DNA from: Batrachochytrium dendrobatidis JAM81
Taxonomy: Eukaryota > Chytridiomycota > Chytridiomycetes > Rhizophydiales
DNA: 64,000 bases
NCBI RefSeq assembly: GCF_000203795.2
Contig: NW_006281099.1
Coordinates: forward strand, 2,917,774-2,981,773
Direction of reading: 5' to 3'
Shown here: positions 26,123-37,900 of the stretch, one piece after another
Layout of the letters: each line of letters begins with the position of its first letter
How positions within the stretch are numbered: position 1 is the first letter of the stretch
The notes under the pieces: model-generated
The model's input: only the letters and a program-made list of their open reading frames with translations
What the model was told of the DNA's origin: nothing
Databases searched by the model: none
Position numbers and translations under genes: made by a program

Positions 26123-27206
26123 ATGATTCAGGTGACTTCGATTCAGGTAAATGCATTCATCTGCACTGTTCATGAGCAGTCAAGTATTTCAGCTGGGTTG
26201 AATATACCAACTGTTTACTGCAACTGATACTTGAATATGCTATTTGGAATACTACCATGGAATACTCTTTGCTGACCCAATATTTTCTACACAAGTTTAC
26301 GGTTGGCAAGGTTGATGCAGGCATAGCAGTTTTACTTTCACCGGACCACCATCTAATAGAGTTTCCTGCAAACTTGTTGCCAGTAAGTGAAGCAATTTAT
26401 GTATTGCAAGTCTCGCACAAAGTTGTGCATGAATATATTCTAGATGCATTTTATATCTTCATTCTTTCAAGACTCCAGCACAGTATGGATCTTGAAACCA
26501 CCTGCAAATACATGGTGTCTGATTGCTAGTATATCTGGTGTAGGATGGACTTTCTACAGGCTCAATAGTCAACGTGACCGTTGAACGCAACCAAGAGGAG
26601 GAGCAGCGCCAAAAGGAGGAGTTTGCGGCTCTCCAAGAGGATATACTGAGCACGTATTCCCAATCACCACAAGCCCCGGTCATTAGTGTCAAGGCAGTGA
26701 CTCAAACGTCTGTTATTATCAAATGGGATCCGCTTGTTCTGTATGCCGCTACATTCCGTGGACTAGATGTTTATCGTAAAGGACAGAAACTCAATCTTCC
26801 TGCCAATGCCTTGTCTACCTCTGCCAAGCTATCGGGGTTAGATGTTGCTCAAGAGTATGATATCTGGATTGTGTTAAGAACATCAGCTGGCTCGTTCACA
26901 TCCAACAAATTGCAGGTCAAGACTCACTCTATGGATAATCTAACTGGCTTAAACCCATCATTTGGATCACTTTCAAAGGACTCTGATGTAGATACACTTA
27001 TTGAATTGCTGGATCGTATTGGAGCAAAGTATACGGATGATCTGACTTCAGACAACACCCATTTGGTGTGCACAGTGCCAAAAGGACCAAAATACGAAAG
27101 AGCATTGGAGTTGAATATTCCAATTGTGACTCCCGAGTTCCTCAAGGCATGCGAGTTGCAGCAAAAGGTGATGCCAGCACATACATTTTATTTGGCAAAG
27201 CAATAA
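26123..27206 (+). CDS. CHS5: Chs5-like exomer scaffold core (FN3 plus BRCT)
   Basis: Three exons (26123-26146, 26296-26382, 26544-27206) give 257 residues. The N-terminus reads FTVGKVDAGIAVLL then DHHLIEFPANLLP and DGLSTGSIVNVTVERNQEEE, the dimerisation segment typical of Chs5. A fibronectin type III domain follows (about residues 65-160, APVISVKAVTQTSVIIKWDP). A BRCT domain then runs to the end (SDVDTLIELLDRIGAKYTDDLT to PAHTFYLAKQ). In yeast Chs5 scaffolds exomer at the trans-Golgi and brings chitin synthase Chs3 to the surface. The protein stops right after BRCT, so the long Lys/Ser-rich tail of yeast Chs5 is absent. I chose the acceptor at 26543 over the AG at 26560 because it keeps frame and restores DGLSTGS. 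Confidence 0.88.
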
Positions 27207-27325
27207 AATACAATTTGGTTTGACATCCAAGTTTGTAAATGACCAGAAATTGTGAAACTGCAAATCTGGGAATATTGGACTAGACTGGTTTTCATACATA
27301 TTTTACACACTGCTGGATTGCGATC

Positions 27326-28497
27326 ATGTCGCTAGAAGCCCTACTCAACTGGCCTGCGCCAGACCGACCTCTTCCATCTGGGCAAACAGCAGACGCAAGC
27401 TCGCTTTGTCGGACTTTTCTCATCACCGATACACTAGAACGTAGTGCATCGTTTCTACTCTGCCAGTTTGTTAACCGACACTTGCATCTGCCAAACTGGG
27501 CAGTCCGACTGGTTTGCATTTCTCAACATCCATCACACTACAATGCTGTTCACAAAAAACTGGCAAGTGTACAGCACTTTATGGTAGCTGGTTTAATCTA
27601 CATACCAGCATTTTGACTGAACCTATACCAATTCTTATTTGGAATGTTGATATATTAAAAAGGGATTGCATCTGTCCATGTACAAGAATACATACGAGAG
27701 TATCGATTTATTTTCCAATTTAAATGCACTGGTACAAGTTGATCATAATCCAACGTAAGTATGATGTTCCAACTCGATTGATGACTGTATTTTGTTATTG
27801 ATTGTAACCGTACTACTGATTGGGATGAACAATCTAGGACAAATACCGATCCAGTTCACATACTGTTGAATCAAATCATATCGACTGTGGGTAGCGACAA
27901 GAAACCGTGTATAGTCATTGACGATGTATCTATGCTTCTCTATGCTGGATTGAGTATTGAGCAACTTGTGAAGCTTGTAATGGCTTTGAATGGATATGTG
28001 ATCGAGGTACGAATAACCATTAGACATTAACATGCCATGTGATTGACTAATTCGCTTGTGTGTAGAAATCGGGATGTCTAGTTATGCTTGTTCATGACGA
28101 CAACCCAGATGATGAAGAACAGGTTTCCCTTAATTCATTGCTGGTACGACTTGCTGATGCTTTAATTCACGTACAGACACTCGAGAGCGGATTCACTGAA
28201 GATATTCATGGCCAGGTTGGTATTTATGCATCTATACATTGGTGGCTCCAGTCAGAATGTACATTATTACCACATGTTTGCATTTTCAAGCTACAGACAT
28301 TTGTTTATTGACTACTTTAAAAATATTATTTGGATATATTCATATCTTGATAGCTGACAGTAAAGCTCGGTCCACAGTCACTATGGGAACCACCTGGTGA
28401 AGTTGCTCAATCTCGTGTCATCCGTCCTGGATCGATACTATTTCGAATCAACGATTCTTCTGTAGAATGGTTTGCCAAAGGAACTACAGTGATGTGA
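27326..28497 (+). CDS. ELP6: Elongator complex protein 6
   Basis: Five exons (27326-27562, 27663-27754, 27838-28006, 28066-28215, 28354-28497) give 263 residues, the same size as known Elp6. Landmarks are SFLLCQFVNRHL, SQHPSHYNAVHKKLG, KPCIVIDDVSMLL and GCLVMLVHDD. Elp6 belongs to the RecA-like Elp4-5-6 hexamer of Elongator, which modifies wobble uridines in tRNA. The first intron starts with GC (GCAAGT). Using it joins KKL to GLHLSMY as in other Elp6, whereas the nearby GT would add seven residues. The stop is 83 bp from the stop of the convergent neighbour. Confidence 0.85.
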
Positions 28498-28580
28498 TGT
28501 GTGCCATGCAATTGGTATTGCATGTTCATTTTACTCTAAAATTGACCCAAATTAAATTTGTCGTACTATATACAAATTAT

Positions 28581-30172
28581 TTATACTGGAGGAAGAACTT
28601 GATCCATCAATGTTGCACTCAAAAGCTCATCATTTACTATTCGCTCGCCGCTATGATGACCTCGCTTTAAAAACATGCGATGTCGAAACACACGAAATAA
28701 AACAGATTGAATATGATCAGGTGTTACAAATGTGGATGATGCCAAAACAGCACGTAGTTTGGATGCAAGAACGAGATTAGTGTACGCATTAGTTGAGGTG
28801 GTGGATGTGATGATTGGGTTGCACCTTGATGCTAAAACAAGTGCGCGAAGGTACTCGTATACGTCTGGTGATATTGTTACGCTGGCAATGTGTTCTCTAA
28901 GCAAATCGAATTGCTATTTTGATTGCATTAGAATGGTGGTTTAGAAGCAAGAAAAGTGAGATGAGATTGAAATAAAGCATTTGGCCAATAGTATAAAATG
29001 ATATCAACTTACGGAAAGATCAACAGGGGGTATACGATGTATGTGGGGGAAAACAAAGTCGATGTTTTCGGTAGTAAGTCGAGCTGACATGTAGCAAAAG
29101 TCGAGCTATTACAAACCATATGAATTGTCATGACAAAGCTCGATTAAGACCAAAGCAGTGAAACTTGATTCAAGCAATCGTGTGCTTTACCTGTTCTTTT
29201 AAAATAGAGACTACACCATCAATTTCAGAGCATACGAAAACAACAAGAGACTCTGGCATTCTATGTATTGTAAGTGCGTTAAAGTCGATTTTTCCATTGG
29301 CCAAAAACTAAAGTTTATCAATGTAAAAAAACGCAACACAAAGAGCTTGCCAGTTGATAAGTGACAAATATTAGATTACTGACAAGACAAGACTACTTAC
29401 AGTTCCAAATAGATCGCTGACAGTATGTCGATAGGCACCAGAAAATCTCACAACAACAATGGAACGGAGCAGCTGTCTAGAGGTTGATTCATTGAGCAAA
29501 CCAATGGGCGAAGTAATGGAATCAAATCTGTCACGACTCATGGTGGATCGTGATAGTGACAAATTGGAAGTTGGAGATATGGTCTCGTTCAAATCCAACT
29601 GGCGAGGCAGTTTTTGGTCTAATGATTGGTCGCGCGCTTCCAAGAATGACTTGTGAGAGTTGGATAGTGATCGTGGTCTGTAGTCAGTAACAAGAGTAGA
29701 TGAAGCAGTCACAGAGTGCGATACAGGTGCATGCATGTGAGCAGTATTTGGAGTAGACAGCATAAGACCACTTGCAGCCTCGAGTCGTTGTAAAATTTCT
29801 TCTGGTTTGGTGGAGCTAGACACATCCAATAGTAATGGCGAGGCAGACAAGACTCGTTTGATTATCTAGACAGTAGCATTATTGAATCCATTCAAATATC
29901 GTGTTAAATTATTCAAAGGTCAGCAGTTGATCCTCAATGTATTGACTAGAGCAAGCTGATATTGAGCCAAGTGTATAACGGCTTTAAACTCCCAAGGTAT
30001 TGAACCAAGTCGACTCTACCTCCAAAAAGCCATTGGTGCCTCGAATCAAGTCTTTTTCAGGCATAGTCACAAGCACAGCATGCTTTCGAACAGTCCAGCA
30101 TGATAGAATAACGTTAAAACACTCTTGTAATTCTGGAAACTGGTCTAGTTGGCGCAAGTAGTCATGCAGCAT
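28581..30172 (-). CDS. MoxR/Mg-chelatase-like AAA protein without visible Walker motifs
   Basis: The reconstruction on the minus strand starts at 30172 (MLHDYLRQLDQF), uses the donor after GTNGFLE, and continues in 29867-29401. It then runs through FLANGKIDFNALTIHRMPES, LDFCYMSARLTTENIDFVFP and a last exon ending at 28581, about 375 residues in all. The final exon (SPDVYEYLRALVLASR, then TSTNAYTNLVLASKLRA, then FVTPDHIQSVLFRVFRHR) looks like the helical lid of MoxR/ChlI-type AAA ATPases. I see no P-loop (GxxGxGK) or DExx motif. It resembles a degenerate fungal family often labelled magnesium chelatase-like, but I am not certain. The middle is Ser-rich and disordered. Exon borders in the middle are approximate. 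Confidence 0.6.
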
Positions 30173-30222
30173 GACTTTCAATGAGAGCAAATGTTTGGAC
30201 GAATTGAAAGACAACACTGTTT

Positions 30223-30232
30223 ATCACGTGAT
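30223..30232. promoter_or_regulatory. Palindromic ATCACGTGAT site in a divergent promoter
   Basis: A perfect 10-bp dyad centred on CACGTG lies 51 bp upstream of the minus-strand start at 30172 and 279 bp upstream of the UBL-AN1 start at 30511. This is the core bound by bHLH factors such as Cbf1 and USF. The rest of 30173-30510 shows no gene and serves as a divergent promoter. Function is inferred from the motif and its position only. Confidence 0.4.
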
Positions 30233-30510
30233 CAAAATTGAAGGATTGTGTCATTCCGCATGTCAACCCTGACAAATCATGCGTTTATTGTGCATCGTGT
30301 GGGTAAGCCAAACAAGCAAAATGGCTGACGCTCACCAGCATCAAATGCAAGCCAGCCAGTTTGTTTCGCTGTTTTTGTATCAATATAAAACCTGCCAATT
30401 CCCACTTGGAAAAGCCTCTTTCCCGTATTACAGCAAACGATCGTCATAACTCTCAACTCCGTTAATATCCCTTTATTCTACTCCAACACTTGTCTAGTAA
30501 CTATCCAGAT

Positions 30511-31175
30511 ATGCAACTTATTGTCAAAACCCTCACTGGAAAAACCATCTCTCTTCAAGTTGAACCCACCGACACCATTGATGTCATCAAGAGCAAAATC
30601 CAGTCTCTTGAAGGCATTCCTGTCGATGAACAAATACTCTTTTTAGGAGAAACTCCACTAGAAAGCGGTGTCCCATTAGCTCAATACGGACTTGTAAATA
30701 CCAACCTCAACGATTGCAGAGAAATCGCTCTTGTTACACATATGCGTGGCGGCAATCTGCTCCATTCCCAAGCCAGGGTGCTTTCTACAATAGCTTCTGG
30801 GTCACAATCAAATGTAGTGCCGCAAACAGCCCTCTCTGCTGCTCTTTCTGAAACCCTGGCTCCCATACGTACTGCAAAGAAAACTAGATGCAATATGACT
30901 GGCTGCACTGACAAAATTATCAAGATTGTCGGTGAATGCAGGTAACAATAACTAGACTTGCCAATATTATGCATCATCGGCCATTGAATTTATCCTGAAC
31001 CCTAACTTTCAACTTGTACTCATTTGATTTTAGATATTGCACTAGAGGGTTTTGTGGTAAACACCGACTCCCTGAGTCGCATGAATGCTCGAATTTGCAT
31101 ACTGTTCGCCAGGCATCCCATGACCGTCTGGTTGGTCGTTTGATTGGCGAAAAGTGTGTTGCCTCTAAAGTCTAA
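30511..31175 (+). CDS. Ubiquitin-like domain plus AN1 zinc finger protein (ZFAND4/ANUBL-like)
   Basis: Two exons (30511-30941, 31034-31175) give 190 residues. Residues 1-81 are ubiquitin-like: [31 protein letters not shown] and a terminal MRGG. A short linker leads to an AN1 zinc finger whose ligands are visible: CNMTGC, then [19 protein letters not shown] and SNLH. The splice site falls inside the finger (ECR). Proteins of this layout occur in animals and protists, and AN1 domains often link to proteasome or p97 functions. The start at 30511 matches the ubiquitin N-terminus exactly. The MRGG is followed by more residues, so it is either an uncleaved domain end or a processing site. Confidence 0.88.
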
Positions 31176-31444
31176 CGGTAGCTCTTTTTTTCAACAGCAG
31201 TTTGTCTATTTCTTTTTTTTCAAGTTTTTATAAAGTTGTGTTCCATAATTGTTTGTTTCATTGGGCTGTCTGGCTGTGTAAATGGCTATGAATGCTGAGT
31301 ATCAAAGTTTAGTCCTGCATAATAAGCTATTGGCTTTTAGGCGAATTTCAAGCTTTAAGGATGGATTTGGTCAATCAAAATCCGACCTTAAATTGGGGTT
31401 CGTTGGCTTTGTTGGTATTTTTCAACTAGTTTATATTGCTCTGC

Positions 31445-33315
31445 ATGAGCGACACTACTATTCTGAAAGTGGTTGTTCTTGGTGATAGCGGGGTTGGAAA
31501 AACTGCACTCAGAAACCAGGCAAGTCTACTCATGTGCTTGCAGTGATGCATCAACATCAGCAGTATTACGACAAATGAAACTCTTTGAACAAGTTTCCAG
31601 AATAATAGACAACTGTTCAAGTCTCTAGCTGCCTTGCATCAGTGCAATGACTAACACTATCTTGCTAATTACCAACTTACAACAATTTGGCCATTAATTC
31701 AGTTTATTCATCGCCAATTTGTGCAAAGCTACAAGGCAACTATTGGTGCTGATTTTGTAACCAAGAGTGTGCATGTTGAAAGTCTTTCCAAGACCGTTTC
31801 GCTACAAATATGGGATACCGCTGGTGGGTCATGTCTATGAATGCATACTATGCTGCGCTTGGATACTGCGATGGCCTGCTTGATCATGCAGTTTTTCCAT
31901 TCCAATGGCCATTTGTGTTACTTGGCATGCCATCATGTTGTTTTAAAACTAATTTCTTGTTGATAGGCCAAGAACGTTTTCATAGTCTTGGGGTTGCATT
32001 TTTTCGAGGTGCAGACGCTTGCATGTGAGTTGATGATTACACTTTAAAATATCCATCAAGATTTGCATTCACTCAACCAATTCTGTTTCAACATCTATGG
32101 TTTAGACTGGTATATGATACAACAAACACATCAAGTCTAGATCATTTGGAAACATGGATGCGAGACTTTTTACGACAGGCAGGCATATCCAATCCAGCAG
32201 AATTTCCATTTATTGTGGTTGGTAACAAGATTGACTTGACTGCAGATCGTACAGTGACTGCAGAAAAAGCAGCCATAAAGGCACAAGAGCTACGACAAAT
32301 ATGCAATGAAATTGCTAGATATGAAACGGACGGATCACTCTCTGATAGTGGGTTTTTGTCTAGTACTCCTGTACAATCCAAACCATCGCCTCTTCAACTC
32401 AGAGAAACTCGGGCCATGGGGCCTCGTCGGATGTTTGGACTACCTCCACCTCGCGAACCTGCACCATTAAGGGGAGATGTCACAAAGGCACTGCCAGTGT
32501 TTATGGCCGAAGAATTTGAAGGATCGTACAAACCTCTGACTGCTTCAAGGCAATCTACTACTCCAGTCACTAGTTCTTTGCAATCGCAGGCAGATTATTT
32601 ACCTGCAGACCGTACACAAGATTCACAGTATAAGCATCACAGACTAACAAACATATCAAGCATGACTGTCGAGTCCTGCACATCTTTTCATACCGCTCTT
32701 TCAGATTTTGACACTTCTGCTCCGAGCCAATTGCAAGAGTTGACAACGGCAGCTGAAAGCAATGCTAGAAATTCTTTTACAACCAATACTTCACCACGCA
32801 TATCAATGGTTAAACGATCCAACTCTACTGGATCGTCTCATAAGCATGGAAGAAGTAGAAGCTTTGGTATTTGGGGAATTGGTACACACTTGTGGCAGAA
32901 GCTGAACCCTCACCAAGATCAGCATTTACCACGTGAAAAAACGACTCGAACGAATACCGCCGGGAACAGTGTTAGTATGTCAGATATAGAGCTTTCTTTG
33001 ACCACCGTGGCAGAAACAAGAGATTCTCGGCCGCAAACTGAGAGTTGCGTTGATAATACAGAGTCAAGTGAACATGCAGATTTAAACCTCCATGATCTTG
33101 CGCATAATACATCAGATACACATATCAAGCAAGCACCATTGGTACCATTTCCGTATTTTGAAGTGAGTGCAAAGTCGGGAACTCATGTGAGCGACCCCTT
33201 TATATATATTGCAACGCATACGCTTCATCCACGACTCGATTTTGAATTGGATACAGATTCAATTGTTCTTGATTGGCGGCAACCATCAAGGGTTCGACGT
33301 GGATGCAATTGCTAA
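31445..33315 (+). CDS. Rab7-like small GTPase with a ~280-residue insert
   Basis: Four exons (31445-31519, 31703-31823, 31967-32024, 32106-33315) give 487 residues, while Rab7 is about 205. All GTPase motifs are present: [10 protein letters not shown] (P-loop), [12 protein letters not shown] (switch I, Rab7-like), [13 protein letters not shown] (switch II), VVGNKIDL near residue 125, and [10 protein letters not shown] near 434. The C-terminus GCNC fits prenylation of a Cys-x-Cys end. Between NKID and SAK lies a Ser/Thr-rich, apparently disordered stretch of about 280 residues within a single exon. Rab7 controls late endosome and vacuole fusion. Intron 1 uses a GC donor (GCAAGT) that joins LRNQ to FIHRQF, exactly as in Rab7. 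Confidence 0.88.
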
Positions 33316-33424
33316 CTATCGAGATGTCGATGAATATAATCTTGAAATAAACTGTACTTATTACTGCCTGAATGTCTTGCATCTTGATACTGTTTTCTTG
33401 AACTAGAACGGATCTGAGATTCTA

Positions 33425-33950
33425 GGATACGGACAGTTTAAAATTTGGACCATCAGAACAACTAAGCCAATACCTGGACTGTAATGGATGAATCTGGTGA
33501 TTGTGCAATATATGATTGTGTCGAAATAAAGGGAACAATCCCAATTCAATCCAATTTAAAGCTACAAGTCTCTTGAATGGCGTTGTTTAAGAAGCCCTGA
33601 AATATCAAAGCATTACAGCTCCCTTGATCAATTTCTGTACATCATATGATGTGCAAATCAACTTAGTGTTCATTTGATTCTAGACAACATACCATTTTAC
33701 AAGCTACAAATTTACTGATTAAATCTGGTTTATCAACTGTGACAAACAATATTGTGTGTAAAGCTTATTACACAGTTTCATGCTCTTGAGCCAGTTAAGA
33801 TTACAATAAATATAGATTTGTATGACGTACGATTCCAATACACAAAATTGAAACTGTTGATTGCAGTAGAAAAGACTAGTCAGTTATTGTAGATTCCAAA
33901 ACCGTTTACTGCAAGATAAGTTTCGTTTTACGTGAATACGGTTTGAATAT
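33425..33950 (+). repeat. Dispersed TIR repeat, copy 3
   Basis: The internal motif ATGGATGAATCTGGTGATTG starts near 33484. The right end reads CGTTTTACGTGAATACGG near 33,925-33,941, preceded by TTTACTGCAAGATAA. The left inverted end is not clear. The copy fills most of the gap between the Rab7-like gene and the UBA gene (33316-34082), where no gene is seen. Confidence 0.55.
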
Positions 33951-34082
33951 TGCAGAGTTCAAGCAAACCAGTTCAGCCCAACCTTGTGTTTAGATCGACA
34001 TTCAAGTACAATTGACTCCACGAGTAGGGTGGGTAACACAACTCAAAAGTATCGTATTCATACTTTTACCAAACAACTTGCA

Positions 34083-34802
34083 ATGGATGGTTTAGTCAAA
34101 AAGCTTCCGTCTGATTCATTATCGACTGCAACCTTTTCCGACACTGTCGAGCCAAACTGTCATGTATCTGCACAAGCATCATCCCATTACCCATTGCAGC
34201 AGTCATCCCTACCAGCACCCACTACTCCACAGATTACAAATCAGTCATTAGCATCTTCAACCACGAAACCTCACGCTGCAGCTTCCTCGATGTCAAAGGC
34301 TCCGACCAGTCTTGTAAAAGCCAGCAATGAGAGTCCTGTATGGGCTGAGAGAGACCAGTCACTTTCATCAGCTCAGTTGAAGCAACTTCGACAAGCATTC
34401 AAAGCAAAATTTTCAGAAACTACTCAACAGATGTATGCTGGGAGCAGCTCTGCATCGCAGAGCTCTCAATCCATGCTCACCCAATCGGGTGTTCCAGGCT
34501 CAGAGTCTGCTATACTATTGGCTCGCTCAACACAATCGGATCGCAAACAGTCTGGCTTGAAAGTCATTCAACAACAACAGTTTGAATATGAAGAACTTGA
34601 ACAGAATCCCGACTGGGTTTATGATAAACTGGTTTCAATGGGTTTTAATGCAGGTTTGGCTGCTCATGCAGTTCAAGGTGCAATAGCAACGCTTGCTAGA
34701 AACGATGATCACACCAACTTGCTACGGTGTGCACTTTACATTGCATTTTTGAACAGTCTTGAGGACCCTAGTGAGCCACGCAGTGTTCAATGTAAAATAT
34801 GA
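34083..34802 (+). CDS. UBA-domain protein (possible 5' part of the next gene)
   Basis: A single open frame of 239 residues starts at MDGLVKKLPSD. The first 110 residues are Ser/Thr/Pro-rich. A basic helix follows (SAQLKQLRQAFKAKFSETTQ), then a UBA-like three-helix domain around residues 175-225 (PDWVYDKLVSMGFNAGLAAH). UBA domains bind ubiquitin. The frame could instead be spliced at 34794 (GTAAAA) to an acceptor at 34894, joining SVQ to FQFRSALSKSQP without frame loss and fusing it to the LRR protein downstream. I cannot decide between the two readings from sequence alone. Confidence 0.6.
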   Translation: MDGLVKKLPSDSLSTATFSDTVEPNCHVSAQASSHYPLQQSSLPAPTTPQITNQSLASSTTKPHAAASSMSKAPTSLVKASNESPVWAERDQSLSSAQLKQLRQAFKAKFSETTQQMYAGSSSASQSSQSMLTQSGVPGSESAILLARSTQSDRKQSGLKVIQQQQFEYEELEQNPDWVYDKLVSMGFNAGLAAHAVQGAIATLARNDDHTNLLRCALYIAFLNSLEDPSEPRSVQCKI

Positions 34803-34928
34803 TTCTTGACCATACTATGCAGTTTGACATATCTGAATGTATAGATTTGACTCTAATATTATCTCGTGTTATTTCATTACATAATTAAACTAGTTCAATT
34901 TCGTTCTGCACTGTCAAAATCACAACCC

Positions 34929-37900
34929 ATGCATCGCAGCTTGAAGCCACAAAAAAGCATACTGCGGAATCATTTGAGTTTGGACGACTCCAATCGTGGA
35001 AAAAATATGCTTCGTAAAAACTGGTTTGATAAAGCAATCGGATCACTTGGACTCGGCCCGTCTATTGGAAAAAAAGACAAGAATGCCAACGGATTTGGAT
35101 CTTTGTTTACCAAAACAGTATCTCCAACAAGTGCTTCTACAAATGCAGATCAACCAGTCGATACAACATTGACTCCTATCTCACCTCATAATAATAACAC
35201 CACTTTTGGCACAATCAACAATGGCAAACCAGTAGAAAACAATGGACCTGATTCTATAACACCTGTACCAGAAAACGCTGCTTCATCTACAGCAACTCCA
35301 GAATTATCTGATTCAGCGCACTTGCAGCGTTGTGTTCGTTTCAAGTTTCCAGATGTTGCAATCCCTCCAGAGCGTCTCATCAAACCCACAAACGAGAAAC
35401 TATTTGAAGATCATATGCAAGAAGTTGATATTGACGATCAAGCAGATATTATTGATCTCAATAAAGAAAATACACTTTCCAAGACTGTCGCTGCTGCTGA
35501 AACTGCCATGTATCGAAACAACTCAAAATCAAATACTCATCGCGAAAAACAATCATTCATCTTAAAAAAGCCTAACGAGTTTACACCAACTGAACTACAT
35601 CAATATTACATGCAGTTGTTGGCTCATGACGATCGCAAACACGTTCCTGCCCTAATTAATATTCTTCGTGAATCCGTTGAAACAAATACATTTCCCAAGT
35701 CTATCAATCTCTCTGGAATCTCAATCACTGTTGCACATGCTAAAGCATTTGTTGAATTGCTTACAATTGATTTTGGATTGCAAAGTTTGAATTTAAACAA
35801 CTGTAATCTGGATGATGAAACACTCAAAATGCTGCTGCAATCAATTCTTGGATCGACTACTCTTTCTTGGCTTTCACTTTCAAACAATCCTAAAGTAACA
35901 TTCCAGGGTGTCAAATACATTGCTGTTTTCTTGAAAAAGGTAATTCTAAACTTTGAGTTTGAACAAACTGCACTACTGCAGAAAACTGTTTTTATGACTA
36001 ATCACTATTTTCTAGTCACCATCTATTCGGTATTTAAACATATCAGGCATTTTCTTGGAAAATCAAGGCGCTTCATATATTAATCATGCATTATCAGCTG
36101 ATGGTGAAAAAGGATTTCGACAGTCATGTTTGGAAGTATTGTACATGGACAACACAAATCTCAAATCTGCACATCTTGAAATCATGAGTACGTAACACAT
36201 GATTGTATATTACTTGAATTGTGCTTGGGTTTGCTTTGGTGTGCATTTGTTGATACTGACTGATATAAATGCATGCTATAATCTGGGAATACATCTTTAG
36301 TTCAAGGGATTTGTCGATCAAAGCTGACTCACTTGTGTATTCGACGAAATGCGCTTTCTCCAGCCGCCGGGAAACATATTGCACGCATTTTGGAATATAA
36401 AGAGGATTCAACTGGTTTACAGAATTCAAGTCGTGGTTTGGCTCTTAAATTTTTAAACCTCCAGGATAATGATATTGGAGTAGGTTTGCATCTAATTTAT
36501 GTTGGTGCTCATGCTGATTGCTAACTGATTTATTTGTGGTGTTAAAATCTGATAGAGCGGTGTGGTGGATATTGCTCACGCACTAGCACTAAACCGTCAA
36601 CTTGTCCGGCTCAATTTCCAATCAATTCATATGGATGCCGCAGGTTTTATTGCAGTCATCAATGCAATGGTATGTACTGGTTCTTTTATGCAGGTTGGTG
36701 TGAACGTGGCGATATTTGACAGCAGCTAACTAATACCTTTTTGGTCAATTTAATAGAATATCAACTCAACTCTTCGAACTCTTGATGTTGGAAACAACTA
36801 TTTGTTTTCATCGACTAATTCTACTGTAGTAAGAGTTTGATTTGTAATCTTGTTTAAAGATAGCTACTATACTGCTTTATACTTAATCTGACACGGTATT
36901 GTTGTTTTTGACTATATCATAGATTGAAGGACTTAAGCAAATGTTGCTTGTAAATAATACTATCTCTGGATTATTGCTATCCAATACAAATATGCAAACA
37001 AGTGGTACGTATTTGCTGAATATGATTTGAAAAATATTTTAGACATTTTACTGTTATTGTCAGTAGCTATCTGGTGGTTAACATTCCAATACTTGTTGCT
37101 ATTTGTACTGTAGATATAATATCACTCTCTGAAGTTTTGCCGCTATCAAAAAGTATTCAAAAGTTGGATTTATCACATAATAACTTTCAAGCAGCTGGGC
37201 TTATGGCACTTGCTGCCGTCATGAATTCAAATGCTCGAATCACACATATTGCGCTTTCGCCTCTAAAGCCTATCAAGGAAAATGAAGCTACGGAGGTATG
37301 TCTGTCGTGGGAAAATTGGGTTGATATAGCACTAGACTGGCTGTTCCCTAATCTAACTTTTGATTGATTCCTGTAAATGCATGTTTTTCAATTTTGGTTA
37401 GACGGATATACATGTATCCAATGCTCTGGATAATATGAGTAAGATTTTGAATCGAAATGCAAATACACAATCACTGGAAACTTTGGATACTCGTTTAGCT
37501 TGTGCCATACCATCTGAAGAAGGCATACCATCTACTGGTGTTGAGGGTGATGACAGTGATTCTGATACGCCAATGAAAAGCTCACTCAGTCGACGCGACA
37601 GTCTATTAGTTCAGCTGAATCAATTTAAAAGCCGTCGATCAATGGAATCGGTTAAAGAAGGTGCACAAAATACATCCATGTCAAGTAGATCAATGTTAAA
37701 AGACGCAGCTGGCTCATCGTTGGAAGTTGAGAAACGACTTTCAACTGCTGAAGCCACTGCTACTGTTTTGACTGAGATGCTAGACTTGATGCATATGCAA
37801 ATGCAATCTGGTGTGCAACCTTCAAAAAGCCAGCGTGAGCTTCTCAAGGTAAAACAATATTTGGGTATTTGACAAGTTTTGATAGGTTGGCATAATTAAG

